Numbered from the stretch's first letter, positions 33,303 through 47,081 are shown. The stretch: DNA of 64,000 bases from Bryopsis sp. KO-2023 (GCA_030272585.1 BSYQ01000012.1:1860001-1924000), one strand, 5' to 3'. Translations and numbers: made by a program. The notes: generated by a model not told the origin, from the letters alone.

Positions 33303-35827
33303 ATGTGGAGTTTTACTAGGCGAGTACTTGGCCTTATTGCCGTCGCTACCGCAGTCGGCGACGTGCTCGCCTGTTCAGGTGAGAAAATACCTTTTGCCTG
33401 TCCAGGTATCCCACAGATCATCGCGCGCACACTTGCGAGCTTCAGGAATTCTTCGTCGCTAAAACGTGTCTGTCACGCCAAGCCACCTGGTGGTCGCATA
33501 CGAGCAGGCGGCTGGCAGAGGGCATATGCGTTATGAAACGTGGACCTGAACAGCTTTTTCGGGAAGGAAATGTTCCCTGAACACTTCGAGCTAGTACCGA
33601 AGCTTCGTCGCAGCTGTCGCTGAACATTTCACCAGTTCCCCAGTTGTCTTTCAAGAAAAGTGTGCTTCTCCGTCCACGCGAAGAGGTCTCCTTGGCAAAC
33701 GTTGGGGCAAATTTGCAGCGTTGTTGCTGAAGATCACTGTGTACTGTAGTGGAAAAACGTCCTCGTCGCAAAATGTGTGAGATACAAGTTTTTTCTTCCG
33801 GGGGGAAAGGGGGTTTGAACGGGTTTTTTTGGAAAAGGGGTCCAGCCTCACAACCCGAAAACGATCTTTTTCGACGAACTGGTCCGTGGACTCGATCAAG
33901 ACTGCACGACGCTGCCTCACTCAGAATCCGCAAACAAAACCAGAATTAACCAATTGCGCTTCTTTGGTCCTCGCTCTTGTCCGTTTGTCCGACTCACCAA
34001 TATGTGTCGCAAGGTGCAAATTCCACTTTGCAATTTTTCGCTTTTTTGCTTGAGGGGGAAGTAGCGATAGGCTGGGGTTCCCCCTCAAACACGAATATTT
34101 TTCGTTTTGTGGGCGTTTCGTATTTCCAAGACTGCTGAATCGAAATGCTTCTCTGCTGATGATCAGACATCAAGGTATTTTTGGGGTCGTGCACACTGAA
34201 GGAATTCGGGAGGAAAATCACAAAGGAAGCGGCCTTGGATTTGGAGTGAGTATTTCGCTTGTGTCTCCGAAAGCTCGATCGGAACCTATCCGAGTTGCAT
34301 ACCCTGCTCAAATCAACGCAACTAGACGCAGTAAACGTGAGTGAATAACCGTGTGCGCTCCACAGATCAGAATTCTTGAAGAGGGACGGATTCCTGGAGG
34401 TGGTAGCCAGAGCTGTTGAATACTTTGATTTCGATCGGGAAGCGTTTGACGGGGTGTGCGAAATTCCGCACTTGCAAGCGTGCGGTTTGTTGAATTGCGG
34501 CTGCGAACGTGAGGCTCTATCACCATGTCATATTCTACTCCCGAAAAAAACAAAGTCGGAAACCTGAGACTGTCGAGAAGTTTCAAAGTGTGTGTTGACG
34601 GCGGATTAAACTGCCACAGTATTGAGCATCGTCTTACGAGCTAAACGTTTTTCTTCCAGAGGAGGCATACGAGTTTCCATTATTGGCATCAACGGGGCGG
34701 AGGCTTCTCCTGTGCTTCCCAGTTTTTGGATGCAAGAAGGACACGAGCGGAGAAGGGACCGTGGACACAGGTTTTTTTTCTTCAAATCGAAACTTTTTTT
34801 TTTACCAAGTTGAGACCATTCTGCCGTCCAGCAAGTCTACCATGTCCGTCATGGACACACCACAAGTTTGTGGTGTATTGCAATATGACGCATTTAAACA
34901 CGCCATATCCACGGCCCTGGCAGTCGGACAATTGTGAGCGCAACCCTTTCAGTGCATTCTAAACCGTCATACTGCATCGTTTGCTCTATTGAGAAGGGAG
35001 ACGTTTCGAAAACACAACGGGGATTCCCACGCTGCGTGCCGTTGCCACTCTTCTGTCAATTTTTAAGCTATATTTTTCAGTGCCATCCTGTACAGAGATT
35101 TTCATATAAGTTTCGTGACTTGTAGGGGAGCCTAAGGAGCCCCTTCCTCGTCCCGACGAAACGATTGTGGGGATCTGTGTTGGCTCCAAGTGCAAAGGAT
35201 TCCTGATGAGAGATTACGACCTTGTCAATGCCAGAGCCGCCTTCGTGTGAGTTTGTGGTTTGGTTCTGGGTCGAAAAGAAGGAATGGGCTGGCCTTTTGC
35301 AAGAAAAATTTCAAAAAGTGGGAAAAGTGCAAACCGACACGAAACGCACAGATTAACAAAATGCGCTCCGATTGATTCGTGGGAGGAAAAAAAAAAACAA
35401 AAACAGATTTCCGCAAGGAGGAAGCAGCAAACACACCTGCATGCGAGTGTCCTAAGGCAAACCTGGGGCTTGAGCAATTGACACAGCGAAAGAAAGTGCC
35501 GACATCCCCTCCGAGTTTGAGCTCAGTCCACCCTTGGAAGGTAGCTCGCTTGGCGGTGGTGAAAAAGCGATGTTTTTCTTTAACGGACGAGTGTGCTTTC
35601 GTCCTCTCAGATGCAATGAGCTGCTCGATCGAGCCTGCAGTGTCAGGGTCCCGGAGCCTGTTTGCGAAGATGACTTCGTCGCGGAGTGCTGCGTTCGTCC
35701 TTCCAGGAACTCGTGCTTTTGCAGAAGTTGTAGGATACGGCAGCTTTGGCGGAAGCAAACCTCGGATTTTGGAGATGATTTTTTTCGCGGCAGGGCTGGA
35801 AGCGCGTGCCGTTGCCCTCAGGGATAA
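33303..35827 (+). CDS. Secreted Cys-rich protein, multi-exon, model incomplete
   Basis: The first exon (33303-33378) encodes a clear signal sequence, MWSFTRRVLGLIAVATAVGD, and ends at CAG|GTGAGA in phase 1. A second exon starts at 33417 in matching phase (HTCELQEFFVAKTCLS). Later exons with good splice sites and linked phases are 34366-34508 (DGVCEIPHLQACGLLNCGCE), 34660-34770 (LLLCFPVFGCKKD) and 34810-34933 (MDTPQVCGVLQYDAFKHA). More candidate coding is near 35127-35248 (ETIVGICVGSKCKGF) and from about 35487 to the stop at 35827 (VCEDDFVAECCVRPSR, then CFCRSCR and ACRCPQG). The regular Cys spacing suggests a disulphide-rich extracellular protein. Several internal joins, especially around 33600-34360 and 35080-35490, could not be resolved. 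Two genes rather than one remains possible. Confidence 0.42.
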
Positions 35828-35942
35828 TTATTTGAAGCAGCGCTTGTGATGATGGTCTGTCAACTGAAAAATCATATGCAGCAATGCCCGCGTGCATATG
35901 TATATATATGTAATATTGATTGATGTGTATATATATGTCCAA

Positions 35943-35998
35943 TTGGTGTTTCTTTGGTGTATATATATAGGTATGTATATACACCAAACAAACACCAA
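35943..35998. repeat. Imperfect inverted repeat, 23-bp arms
   Basis: TTGGTGTTTCTTTGGTGTAT and onward (35943-35965) pairs with 35976-35998 with one mismatch, across a 10-base TA-rich loop. It lies in a TA-dinucleotide-rich patch just after the Cys-rich gene. Confidence 0.85.
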
Positions 35999-36069
35999 TC
36001 AACATGTAATCATTGATTGATTGATATATGTATGTATGTACATCTTTGGACGCCAATAAAATCAAACCA

Positions 36070-38735
36070 GCCAACTTACATTGTGAAGGAGAAGGGATCC
36101 ATGGGGATGCACACTAGTTTTTTTAAAACACGCTTCCTGAGAAAGTGGGTGAGATCAACAGTTGAAAGTTGATGGTGGATGTTTTCTGGACATGGTCACC
36201 AAGTCAGACAGACAATTTCAAGATGCAGCGCACTTGAGTTTGAAGCTGGGGGGTTAAGGGGGAATTCACGATCATAACGCAATGCGTAAAAAAATTTGAA
36301 AATGGGGGGTGCCATTCTTAGATTTCTTTATCGTGGTGGCTATCAAAAAAAATGTTTTCTGGAGGGGACTTTTTTTTTTAAAGCTTGGGGGTGAAATGAG
36401 AATTCAACCTTGAAGTGTCATTTTAATGAAGATTAAGTCTTTTGTTTTTACAGATATTTTTTTTTTTTCCTCAAAAAAATCAGTACACGTGGCAAAGACA
36501 AAACACAATTAGAAAATTGTGTCCATACACACCTCAACACTCTGCCAATTCTGCCCTTTCCCATAGTTATTGTGATTATTATTCCCTTCAATGCCTTTTT
36601 TTTTCTTTTTTGGGGCTGGCCGAGCAGCTGTGGATGAAAAAAAAAGAAAAAAAGAGAAAAAGGAACTAAAAAGAAATAAAAGGCAGTTCGATGTTTTCTA
36701 GGGTCGAAAACCCCTTCCCTCAAAAGAAAAAAAACATCGAACACAAAAACAATATCCACACCTCTGCTTCGTTTTTTTTTTTTCTGTTTGCTCCCTGATT
36801 AACCCCCCCCCGAATGACGATATGCCATCATCACATTTCCTCTTGATCAAGAAATTTATGGAAGGAAAAAAAAGATCCCTTCCCCCCCCTCCCCGAAAAA
36901 CAAAACAAATCAATACCAAAACAATCAACACAGAAAACATCACTCAGGCGATTTCCTTTCGAATCTTTGCTATTCTTTTTTCGCTTCCTATTTTTTCTGT
37001 GGATTCTGGATTTCTTTCGTTTCCCCCCCCCCTTCCTTTTTTTTCCCCTCCTTTCATCTTGGAATGCTAAACCTGCAATGTGTTGGATGTCTGTCAGGAA
37101 AAATATATATGTACCCAGAGTATTAATTTTTGTGAACCCAACTATGAGATTTTTTAACCCTTTCTTTGAATTAGGACCAAAATCTGCCATTCCACGCTTT
37201 TATCCATTCACGCATTCAAAACTACGCCCATCAGTACTTGACCACAATCAACCCCCCCTCTCCCCCCAACTTCACTTTCCCTTTCTTTATGTCCGCAAAA
37301 CCCTTTCAAATTTAGATATCTTAGAAAACCCAGTCAACTTTAGGTACGTTAAGAGCAACCAGCCATCGACACCTACTTCCTTTCTTTTTGCTATTCAAGC
37401 AAACCGAAAAAAGACTCCCTGTTTCTTTTTGTGTTTATTTTTTTTATGCGTTTTAAGTAGCTTTATGCTTTTAAATCGTGGGGAAAAAAACGAGAAAAAA
37501 CAAGCAAGCAAATGAGCATTTTTTTTACATATATATATATTTCGCATCTATCGAAAAGTTGGAAACTTTTTCTTTTTTTTCAAAAACCCCTTCAACAAAT
37601 CATCCTTTTCATCTTTTTTTTTTTCCTCTGTTTTTTTTATATTTATATTTTTTTTGAACTTTCTACCCCTTTCCATTCACGCGATACAATTCTTTTTCTT
37701 TTTCTCTTTCAAAAGTTTCCTACCATCTGTTTTTCTCCGAAAATATTGTTCCTTTTTTTCCAATTCTTTTTTTTTTCTCTTTTTTCAATGTCTTTTTTAA
37801 TCGCAAGAAAACCAAAGAGAGAACACCAAAAAAAAATCAGGTTGGGAAGGCAAAAAAAAACACAAACACACACACACACGCATACAGAAATCATCATGAA
37901 AATATCACCTCGCCCCCTAAAAAACGCACATGAAGAAGATATGACTCATCATACAAACAATACGCATCCATATAATGCATTCATTACATGCATGACCGTA
38001 AATGCATTTCCATGCATGTTCTCAATCAAACCCACTCTACCTTAACCCCCCCCTCGCCCATCCCCCCTGTTCCAAGAAGAAGAAAAAGAAGAAAAAAAAA
38101 GAAAAAACCTCCCCGAAATCCCAATATTTGTGCTGTATATTCCCCCCCCTCCCTCCCCCCCATGACAGCCCATCCCCCGGCCAAAAAGCATGAAACAGAA
38201 AAAAAAAAAATTCCCCTCAAAAAAGTTACAAATCAAATATACACACACAAACGTATAAACAACCGACAGCCCTCGATGCGATTTCTCCATTTTCATTTTG
38301 TTGTTTTCTTTTTTTTTGCTTTGAATGATTTTACCCCCTTCTTTTTGAATTTTTTTCCCCTTTATCCTCCTCACCTCCTGGGGAAAAAAAGTGAGAAAAA
38401 AAAATAATAATTCTCACTCTTTTCTCACTACTTTTTTTCCTTCTTCCCCCCTTCCCTCTTTGCTCTGATATTTTCTAGATCAATCTCGATCGTTTCTTTT
38501 TTTCCTCAACAATGCATATCATTTTTTTTTCCTTCCTCTCTCTCTCTCTTTTCTTTTTTCCAAACACAAAATTCCACTTTTGTTTCCAGAACCTCACAAA
38601 TAGCTATATGATACAACATATCACTGGAAAAAAAATAATCTTCGCATCTAGATCGATTAAGAAAAAAAAGAAAAATAATCTCCCCTTATTTTTTCCAAAA
38701 AAAAAGAAAATCCACATCAACAAAAAAAAGGAGGT
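36070..38735. other. Low-complexity intergenic DNA
   Basis: Dominated by T- and C-rich tracts on the plus strand, A-runs, a CACACA/ATAT microsatellite near 37860-37880, and G/C homopolymers. Long open frames here are artefacts of biased composition (Phe/Lys/Pro repeats). It lies downstream of the receptor-like kinase stop codon. I see no gene or mobile element. Confidence 0.6.
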
Positions 38736-38739
38736 ATCA

Positions 38740-41700
38740 TCATCTGGACCGCCCCGGAGCCGGAGATAACCCAGCTCTCATTTCCGACAATATTTCGCTG
38801 ATGTTTTCGAAGGAGGGTCTGTCATCCGGCAGAGACGTCCAGCACTGCTCGGCTAGAAGTTTGTAACTTTCGGGGGTGTTGCTAGGGAAAGTAGGTCGCC
38901 AATTATCTAACAAAACCTTTTTCATCACCACGTAATGAGGGACGCCCTCCAATGGAGCTTCGCCAGAGACGAGTTCCCACACTGTTTTGAACACAAAAAA
39001 AAAAATAATAAAAAAACAGATTCAGGAGGGAAGAAAAGTGGTTTCAAAAAGGGGGGGGGAGGGACTGAAAAAAAAAGATGATCGATTCAGTTTTTGACAT
39101 CCAGACTGGATAACATCCACTGACTGAAAGAAAAAAAAAACAGCGGAGAAAAAAAATACAGGGAGAACTGCTGAGAAAACAATACATCTGTAGACAGCCA
39201 CTGAAAAATTATGGCTGTGAATTTATGAGAAAGTTTTTTTGCATGTGCTTTTGTTGTCTCACTTACTGACGATTCCGAAGGAGTAAACGTCCGAAGCCGT
39301 GGTCAATCTCTCTTCTTTGAATAGTTCAGGGGGCATATGAGTTACAGTTCCTGTTGTTCGAGTTTTGACGTGGCTAGCATTGACAGCCAACTGTCGACTT
39401 AGACCTGCAGAAAAAAGAAAAAAAAAAAAAGTTAAAACTTCACAAAGTATTCACAAAATAAAATTGGAAAAGTGAAAACTTGAGTTGCACATGTATCTGG
39501 CTACATATGCACACCATGGCCAGACAATTGAAAACAAACCTGATGAATCAAGGTGCTGCACAAAAATTACACCTTGGTTTAACTTTATTTTTGTTTGAGA
39601 AAGCTTCCCAAAACTTTAAATTATATTTCCTTTGTCGTAATCTTTTTTTTTCCCTCCTAAATGTTCGACAAAATTGCGCTGATTATTTAAAAGAAGAGAC
39701 ATCTTTTTTAAAAAAATCAAATCTGCTGTACCAAAATCTGCCACTTTAGCTGAGAATCTTTTGTATTCATGCAGACTTCCGCTGAGCAGCACATTGCTCG
39801 TCTTGAGATCTCCATGAATGATGTTTCGATTCTTGAGATATGTCATTCCTCTGCAGATGTCCAAGCAAGTGTCCACAACCATCATCTGCAACCCCCAAGT
39901 AAAAAAAAACTCACCAACATAATTTCTCGCTTTTTGGACAGCAGCTCTATCATGCAGGGGTTTTTTTCCCATATATATTAAGTAATTAACTAATAAATTC
40001 TTTCTTTTTTTTGTATCCATGATGCAAGTTGAGAAGCTTCCAGTTTTTTTTTCTGTTTGATTTCTCATCATTCTCTTTATGTTTAGTTCGCTCGAAAAAC
40101 GCACAACACGAAAACATCCCCCTTCCCCTCTCCCAATCTGGACCCTCCAGAAAAAAAAAAGACGCAGCAAAAAACAAAATGCAGCACCAAAAACACCATA
40201 CCATATCCAATGTCAGCGCATCAATCATGAACTTCTTTTGATCAAGGGCTCTCTCCAGACTCCCCTGATCGCACCACTCCTGCACCAGCCAGGTTTCCGA
40301 AGACACCGAAATCCCAGACATCACATCCCAGCCATCGTCACACCCTGTGGACCCCCTTTGACTTCGTCCCACACCGTCCGTTCCTCCGTTCAGTCCACCC
40401 CCTCCGCTGGATCCCCTCTTCTTGGTGTTTCGCCGAAGTTTGCCCAGCTCGACGTAACCTGCATCTCGCTGCTTGGCAGTTTCGTCATGCGAACTTTCGA
40501 AGGAACTGCGGGCAGAATCCATCGTCCGGCCTAGTGATCCGGTGGATGTAACCGTCTGAAATAGAAATAGGAACAAAAAATTCCCATCAAGTTTATCAAA
40601 CTGAATTTTAAAATTGTAGTTATATTTAGTAATATCGCGCACTGATATATCAAATTTTTTTAATGGAGAAACACAGACAGAGAAGCTTCCCACCAGATGG
40701 TGGATTCTATTTATATATATAAAGAAATAGAATCTGAAACTGGAAATAAGTTGATCAATTTTCACCTCGGATCTGGCGATCGACCCGGACCCTTCGAAGT
40801 TTCGGGTTGTCTGCAAAAAGGTTTGCACGACGTTTGGATGGTGAAGGTCGGTGCTGATAATGGCTTCCCTGTGTGCGAATGTGGTGCTACCACCAGAATG
40901 AGATATAACTTTGACAGCCACCGTTGCACCGTTCCAAGTGGCTGCAAAAAAAATATTCAAAAAATAAGTATTGAGAAAATTAACAAAAAGGGGGGAAATA
41001 TATACACAAAAAAATTAGCAAAAAAAAGGGAACTAGATACACACTTACAAAAACAGACGTGGATGAATGGGCACAAAAAAACAATACAACAGTGGCAGTG
41101 GGAAAAGAAATAAAAGAAAAAAGTTCCAAGCATGATTTTTAGTTGATTTTGTGTTGAAGCATAACCCTCTGAAGACCATTGTTAATTTTTTTTATCTTTT
41201 TTTGAACCCAGGAAAAGAAGAAAAAAATTAAATCAGGTGGTGTTACCTTTGTACACCCTTCCAAAACTCCCCATTCCAAGAAGAGGACCAAGGGATACTG
41301 ATCCCAGAACTTTATTGGCTGCTATCTGGTAATCCTGTTCTTCCGTCATCTCCGTTCTGTAAAAATAAAATACAAACCAGAAAAAAAATAAAAAAAAACA
41401 ACCCTATGTTTTTTTAGCATATCTGTCCCAAAAACAGATATGCAGATTATTTCTTATAGAATAAAAAAAACGGTTTCCTTGTGGATTTCACAATACAAAA
41501 AGTGAAAAACGAAACTACCCCACCAAAAATGCATTGGGGGAGAGAAAAAGATATGTCACAAATCAAAATCTGGGGAAAAAAAAAGATATAACTACGAAAA
41601 CCACCACAGCCTGTTATTATTTTCTTCCGAGAATTGAAACACAGACAAAGAACGAACTCCCTCTCTGTCACACACACACACAAAAAACAAATGCCTGCAG

Positions 41701-44700
41701 AAAAATGGTGTCGCAACTTAATTGCACTTACACAACTACTGGAGGGGTTGGTGTTCCCCATCGCGTGCTTCCGGTTCCCGAAACCGAACCCGGCGGTTCC
41801 CCCACCAAGGTTCCCTGTCCATTATTGCTGGCTTTTCCGCCTCCCAAACTCACATTGTACTGAGCTACTTTCAATTGCCTTTTGTGTCGCATCACCAACG
41901 CCGCACACACCACCAGAATTATCAAGAGGGCCACGATCACGGAAAACAAGACGGGCAGCAGCACCGTCAAGTTTTCTTGCTGTTTCTGCTTGGAGGTTTT
42001 CTGAGCGGTCGACGCGGAGTTTGTGTTTTTCCCGGCCTTGCTGGATGGAGGTAGGCGATTCGACGGCGGGCTGGAGGGAGGCTCTATTGGGATTTCATCC
42101 AGACCATGGAGATACTGTGCAGGAAAAAAAAAAGAATCAGAAATTTTGTGAAAAAAATGCTGGGGGAGGGGGGGGGGGGTCCTCCCCCCCCTCCCCCACA
42201 ATTGACTTTCAAAAAATATTTGGAGGCGAAATGAAAACACCTCAGGATGTCCAGCTTACCGTCACAATCGTGAAAAGTGAATGCATGATGTGGTATTTGA
42301 CCCCAACGTTTTCTTTGCTCTGATTGCCGTCCAGTTCGAAAGAGGCGTCTTCGATAAAGATGGCCCCTAGCCTGCATTCAGCCTCCCTCGAGCATCGCCC
42401 CTTCGTTCGACAGACCAGAGATCGCTGCTGGTACTGTTTGCACTGCTTGGGATTCCATCTGGTCAACCGTTGCTTTCCTTTGCCGAGGCCTGGGACTCTG
42501 TTGAGCTTCCTGAAAATTTCATCAAGTGAAAAGACCATTCAGAAGATTTGGGTCGATCAAGGGAAATGCTACTTATAGTTGATAAGAAAAAATAAAGAAA
42601 ACAGTTCATATTCTGGATTCAAAAAACATAACATGGCCGTTGAGATGGCATGCCTCAAATAAATATGAGGAAAATTAAGTTTGCCATTTTTTTTTCTTTT
42701 TTTTTTGGGGGGGGGATTATTAAAGGCAAAATGGAAAAAGAAAGACATACAGCTGAACAGTTTTGTCTGTTGGTGGTGGTTCGTAGCATCGCTTACTGTA
42801 TGTCCTTGACCATAGCATCCAGTGCATTTCCAAAAAAGGATTGGTCGATGTCCAATTCAACAATAACGTTTTCCATTTTGATGGTGGCCCCCTCGCCTCC
42901 CTCCAGAAATGGAAACATGTCGGGCCACCATCGAAAAAAAAGCAAATTTCGAAGAATCAAATCGCTGATGTGAACGGTGTGGTTTCCATCAATCTACATC
43001 ATAAAAACAAGGCAATACTGAATTAATAAATCTATTCTCAAAAAACTTCGAACTTAAAAAAAACTGTAAAAAAAACAGCCCTTCTGTCAAACCCGAATTT
43101 TCATTGCTTCCTTATTCCTTTCCTTTTTTTTTCCCTGTGTTTTCCTCTTCAGTTTCCCTCTTCATGTCTCAGTTTTTGTTTTGGAAACAGGGGGCCAGGA
43201 GAGTTTAAAAATTCGTTTATAACTGATAAATCCTAACAGAAAAGCCACAGCACCTGGATGCATTCTTGGATTCTCCGAAAGTCGACCACCAGGGATGGGG
43301 GAAAGGAACGTCCGGGGTCCAATATGCTGGTGTCCACTCGTATTGGAAATTTTTTGCAAACGCTCTTGTCCATGCCCACATCATGAGGAAAATAAATGAT
43401 GTCCGTCTCCAAGCTCAGCGCCTGAAATATTCCAAATTAAAAAAAAACTAAGAAAACGAAAAGCCTGGATCAATATGTTGCAAACGGCATTTTTGCACGC
43501 AAATGAAGAAGGAAAATGGTGTAACAAAAAAAAACTGCATAAATATCTGGACAGATTCAAAAACCTAATTTTGCTTAATTCTCAAAATCAAGAATGTCTC
43601 GAATGTGTGCATGTGTGGGAAAGCCCCCCCAAAAAGGAAGAGAAAACAAACAAACAATTCTGCAGTTCACTTCTATCCTATTCATTTTTTTTTTCTTAAA
43701 GCTCAGGCAAAAAACGGGTTGGTTGATATTCCACACCAACTGACCAGCAGGAAAACGCTCGGCAAAGACACCCTCATCACGGAGACTTCCACCAACTTGA
43801 AGAGCGTGTTTATCGCCACCCAGGTGGGTGCCTTTTCCTTTTGCCCCTTCACGTTGTCAAAAGCCACCGACGAATTTCTGAAAAAAGCCCCTCCCGTCGA
43901 ACAGGAAATATTGTAGTTATCCAGACACCAGTCGTCCTCCACCAGCTGCCAATCCCCTGCAGTGAAGTTGTTAACCGAGGGGGTAAGTGCTTGAATTATG
44001 GAGCTGACACCCCCAGAATCACTCTGGACCAAGATTTCCACGATGCAGTCTTCCAGGGTCAGGTCCGGTGCGAGGGCTCCGAAATTGTTGGCAGCAGGCA
44101 AAAGCATCCTTGTGAAGTGCAGCCTGGACACAAATACGTGTGTTTAATCGATAAGGGAAATAATGTGGAGTGTTGGCAGCCAGCTAGCGAAATAGAATCG
44201 AAAAGGCAGTGTTTTTTGGTTGTTTTGTTTTTACTTTCTCTGAAGTTGAATGAGGGAAGCAACGAATGTCGATTTTTTCACAAGAGAAAACATGGTGTCA
44301 ATAAAAATGTCAATAAAAAGTGCAACTCCACACAGGCACAAAAAAAGCGAATTGATGGCATGCATTTTGTGGGTTATTTTTGTCAGGCAGTCAACTCACT
44401 CTTTGCTTTTGAAGTGAAAAATTCCAGAAATCATTCTTTCGATGGGCGTCCCGTCCAAATCCAGAATCGGCCGACCCTCCTTTTCTATGTTTCTTTTCGG
44501 ATCTGCGCTGATTTCCAAGGAGTCCCCCAACTCTATGATTTCCTCATTGCTGTTCGGGAGCACCCATCCATAGTAGTTTCTGATCTCCATGTCTGTCTCA
44601 AGGTAAACGATGTCTACCGACCTGAAATAATCCCAAAACAAAAATTAGTAATAATATCACCACATACACAGGGAATTTTTTCCCTGTTTTTGCACAGGAA

Positions 44701-45301
44701 ACGTTTTCTTTTAGAACTTCAAAAAAATTTAGTACAGAATATAATCCTGCTGATAAAAAATTGACACTTTTTTCCTCAAAATTTGCTGATACTTTCTGGG
44801 GTGAAAAAAAAGATATGTCCTAGGCCCGAACAACAATGGTGGCTACTTCACTCTTCAAAAAAAAAAAAGCTCAGAAAATTCTGTTTGAGGAAAATACTCT
44901 TTGCTGAATTCAATATATCTCCAAACGATAGCTCTCTCCTCATTATCAACCCCACTGCCCCACGTTTGAATTTATATGTTCGATAACCCCCCCCCCTTCC
45001 TCCTTTCTTTTCTTTCCGTTTTTTTCTTTTTGGCTGTACAAATGTGTATGTTTTTTTCGCAGCACCTGTTTTTGATGACATCATAAAAAGTTTGAGGGTC
45101 ATCCACTCGCGCAATTCTCTCTTTGCTGCTGCTCCTGCTGCTTTTTTTGGGCTCCTTTTTTTGACAGCAAGATTGGCAGAACAATAAAACGAAAACCAGC
45201 CACCACAATCCTTTTCCAGATAGCGATATTTTTTTATGCACATCCACCTTCGAATCAAACACCAAGCCAAGGCCATCAGAAACCGAAACAATTTTCACCA
45301 A
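38740..45301 (-). CDS. Receptor-like protein kinase (TKL-type, non-RD)
   Basis: Thirteen minus-strand exons: 45301-45066, 44621-44400, 44123-43745, 43421-43254, 42993-42797, 42509-42260, 42114-41732, 41356-41247, 40941-40766, 40555-40202, 39885-39732, 39404-39267, 38981-38740. All phases agree; 1,002 aa. An N-terminal hydrophobic segment (GLWWLVFVLLFC, about residues 31-42) leads into an ectodomain of about 490 residues. The ectodomain has strand-turn repeats resembling a right-handed beta-helix (SGIFHF, LTLEDCIVEI, TVHISDLILRN, ATIKMENVIVEL) and paired Cys. A Pro/Ser-rich stalk, a membrane helix (about 534-558) and a kinase domain follow. Kinase motifs: GMGSFGRVYKG, VAVKV, HGDLKTSN (HGD in place of HRD, hence non-RD), ADFGLSR, MPPEL, DVYSFGIV. 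A Gly/Ser-rich insert of about 100 residues interrupts the N-lobe before the hinge (TWLVQEWCDQGSLERAL). It probably senses an extracellular ligand. Confidence 0.88.
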
Positions 45302-47081
45302 GCGCTTCCTTTCAGCACAATATTAGTGATTTGAGCATCAGCGTTTTTTTCTTTTCCAAGGGACCTATACAAAATTTTCCTGTGCAGTTAATCCTCTGGA
45401 ATAAAAAAAAAAAAAAATCGTTTCATGCAGTAAAAACACCTTTCGTTTTGTGATGGATTCGTTGTATGGGTTTGGAGGGGTTTAAAACAAAAGGGGAAAA
45501 AACCCCGAAAAACGAAAGGGGTTGTTTTTCTGTTGGATTCTCCAAGAAAACGAGCAGAGAGGGGGAACGGGCCCCACCCGCCCGGTAAAAAAATCGCTGA
45601 AAGAAAGGATCGTGTTCCCGAAATTCGCCGCCGGTGGCTGCGCAGATGCGCCCCCTTGCGTAACACAGAGTTCACTCTAGCGGAATATATATTAGATCCG
45701 CTGGGTACCTGCGCAGCCATTGATTTTTGCCCTGACCGCGGCCTCAGGGAGGGAAGAATTCGACCAGGCGCCGACTGTATATATTTCTGCGCCGATCGCG
45801 GACTCCCCCGTGCATTCACTCCGTCGAGCACCTCCAGAGAGCCCCTCTGATCGACTTCGATCCACCCCAAAAAAGAACAAAACGAACCTCCCAACGACAA
45901 CAGCGAAAGAAAAAAAAAGAAAGAAAGAGAGCAAGCAGGGAAAAAACAAGACGGGGGCCCTTTTTCCCCCAGTACGCCCCGAACGAGGCGCTACGCTCGC
46001 TGTTTCTTCCCCCCAAAAAATAGCCAACGTAGTCTGGACTGCGTAGCGAGGTTTTTCCCTTCCGCCTTTTTTTTCTGGGTTTTCCCCCTTTTTTTTCCAC
46101 CCCTGCTGATCTGTTTTCGGGTTTTTTTTCCCTCTCTACTTCTTTCTTTCGTCTTTCATGCGGATTTTTGCGCGGTGCTGTTGAAAAGACGAGTTGCGCC
46201 TTTTCCACCGAAAAAAGAAAAAGACGTGTGAGTTTTTTTTTGGTGGGTGTTTTGCTTTTTCAAAAAAAAAACGAAAAAGTTCCACCCCTTCTGGTTTTTC
46301 TTTTTGTTTTTTTTTCCAAATGCTAGAATTTCCCCCCTTCAATCGAAAAAAAACCTGGAGTCCGACAACCTGAGAACAGCACCATGAACCAGTGGCGAAT
46401 TGCTGCGACGGCAAGAGGTTTTCCGAGCGCAACAAGTCACGCGATGTGAGGGGCGTATACTCGGAGCGGCCGTTTGGCAGGTCCAATCGTTTTCGAGCAC
46501 CCTTACGAGAGATTGGACGATTTCCAATCGCGACAGAAAACGCGCAACGTGGAAACCCTCCCCCCTTCCACGTTTCGTTTTCTTTTTATTTCTGGAAAAG
46601 ACTGCGGCAGCGGCGGGAAAGCGAACAATAACTCGATGTTCGATTTCCGCTCCTTTGACCGATAGTTTTGTTTTGGTTGTGGGTATTCTCCACAACCCCC
46701 ACAAGATCCGATATGCGCATAGCTGTCCATACATATTTCCTATGTATTTAGGCGATATTGCAACATTCTGGTGCAGTGTCTTGGTAAAGTAAGCACCCCT
46801 TTCTAGGAAGGGAGGGCTATGACCGTCTGTGGCGCACAGGAAAGGAAGCCGCGAGTGGGAGGTCAACTCCACACCAGCTCGAAGAAATCCATCATTCAAG
46901 CGAACTCCTTGGCCGTGGGTGTGCATGAGCGGACGGATGCATGCATACGTTTTTTCAGCCGCTACTGGATCACTCTTTCTGTTTTCCGGTTGCGTACCAA
47001 CCCAAGGAGGAACCAAGCAGAAAGTCCACCCTCCAGCGAGAATTCTCGAAGAAAAGAAGACTGTGTTCCTGACCTCGAAAT
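45302..47081. other. Divergent promoter region
   Basis: The spacer between the minus-strand kinase and the plus-strand expansin-like gene should hold both promoters. A GC-rich core (about 45600-45860) contains TATATATT inside the inverted repeat AGCGGA...TCCGCT (near 45679-45701), a second TATATATTT near 45777, and two copies of CTGCGCAG. No open frame here is convincing. Confidence 0.4.

Noticed and set aside
36831-38407. Several long Phe/Lys/Pro-rich frames on both strands
   Set aside because: Products of T-, A- and C-run composition, with no motif and no splice partners.
45388-46486. Frames on both strands in the kinase-expansin spacer
   Set aside because: Arg/Ser-rich composition in a GC-rich promoter, no conserved features, different frames overlap heavily.
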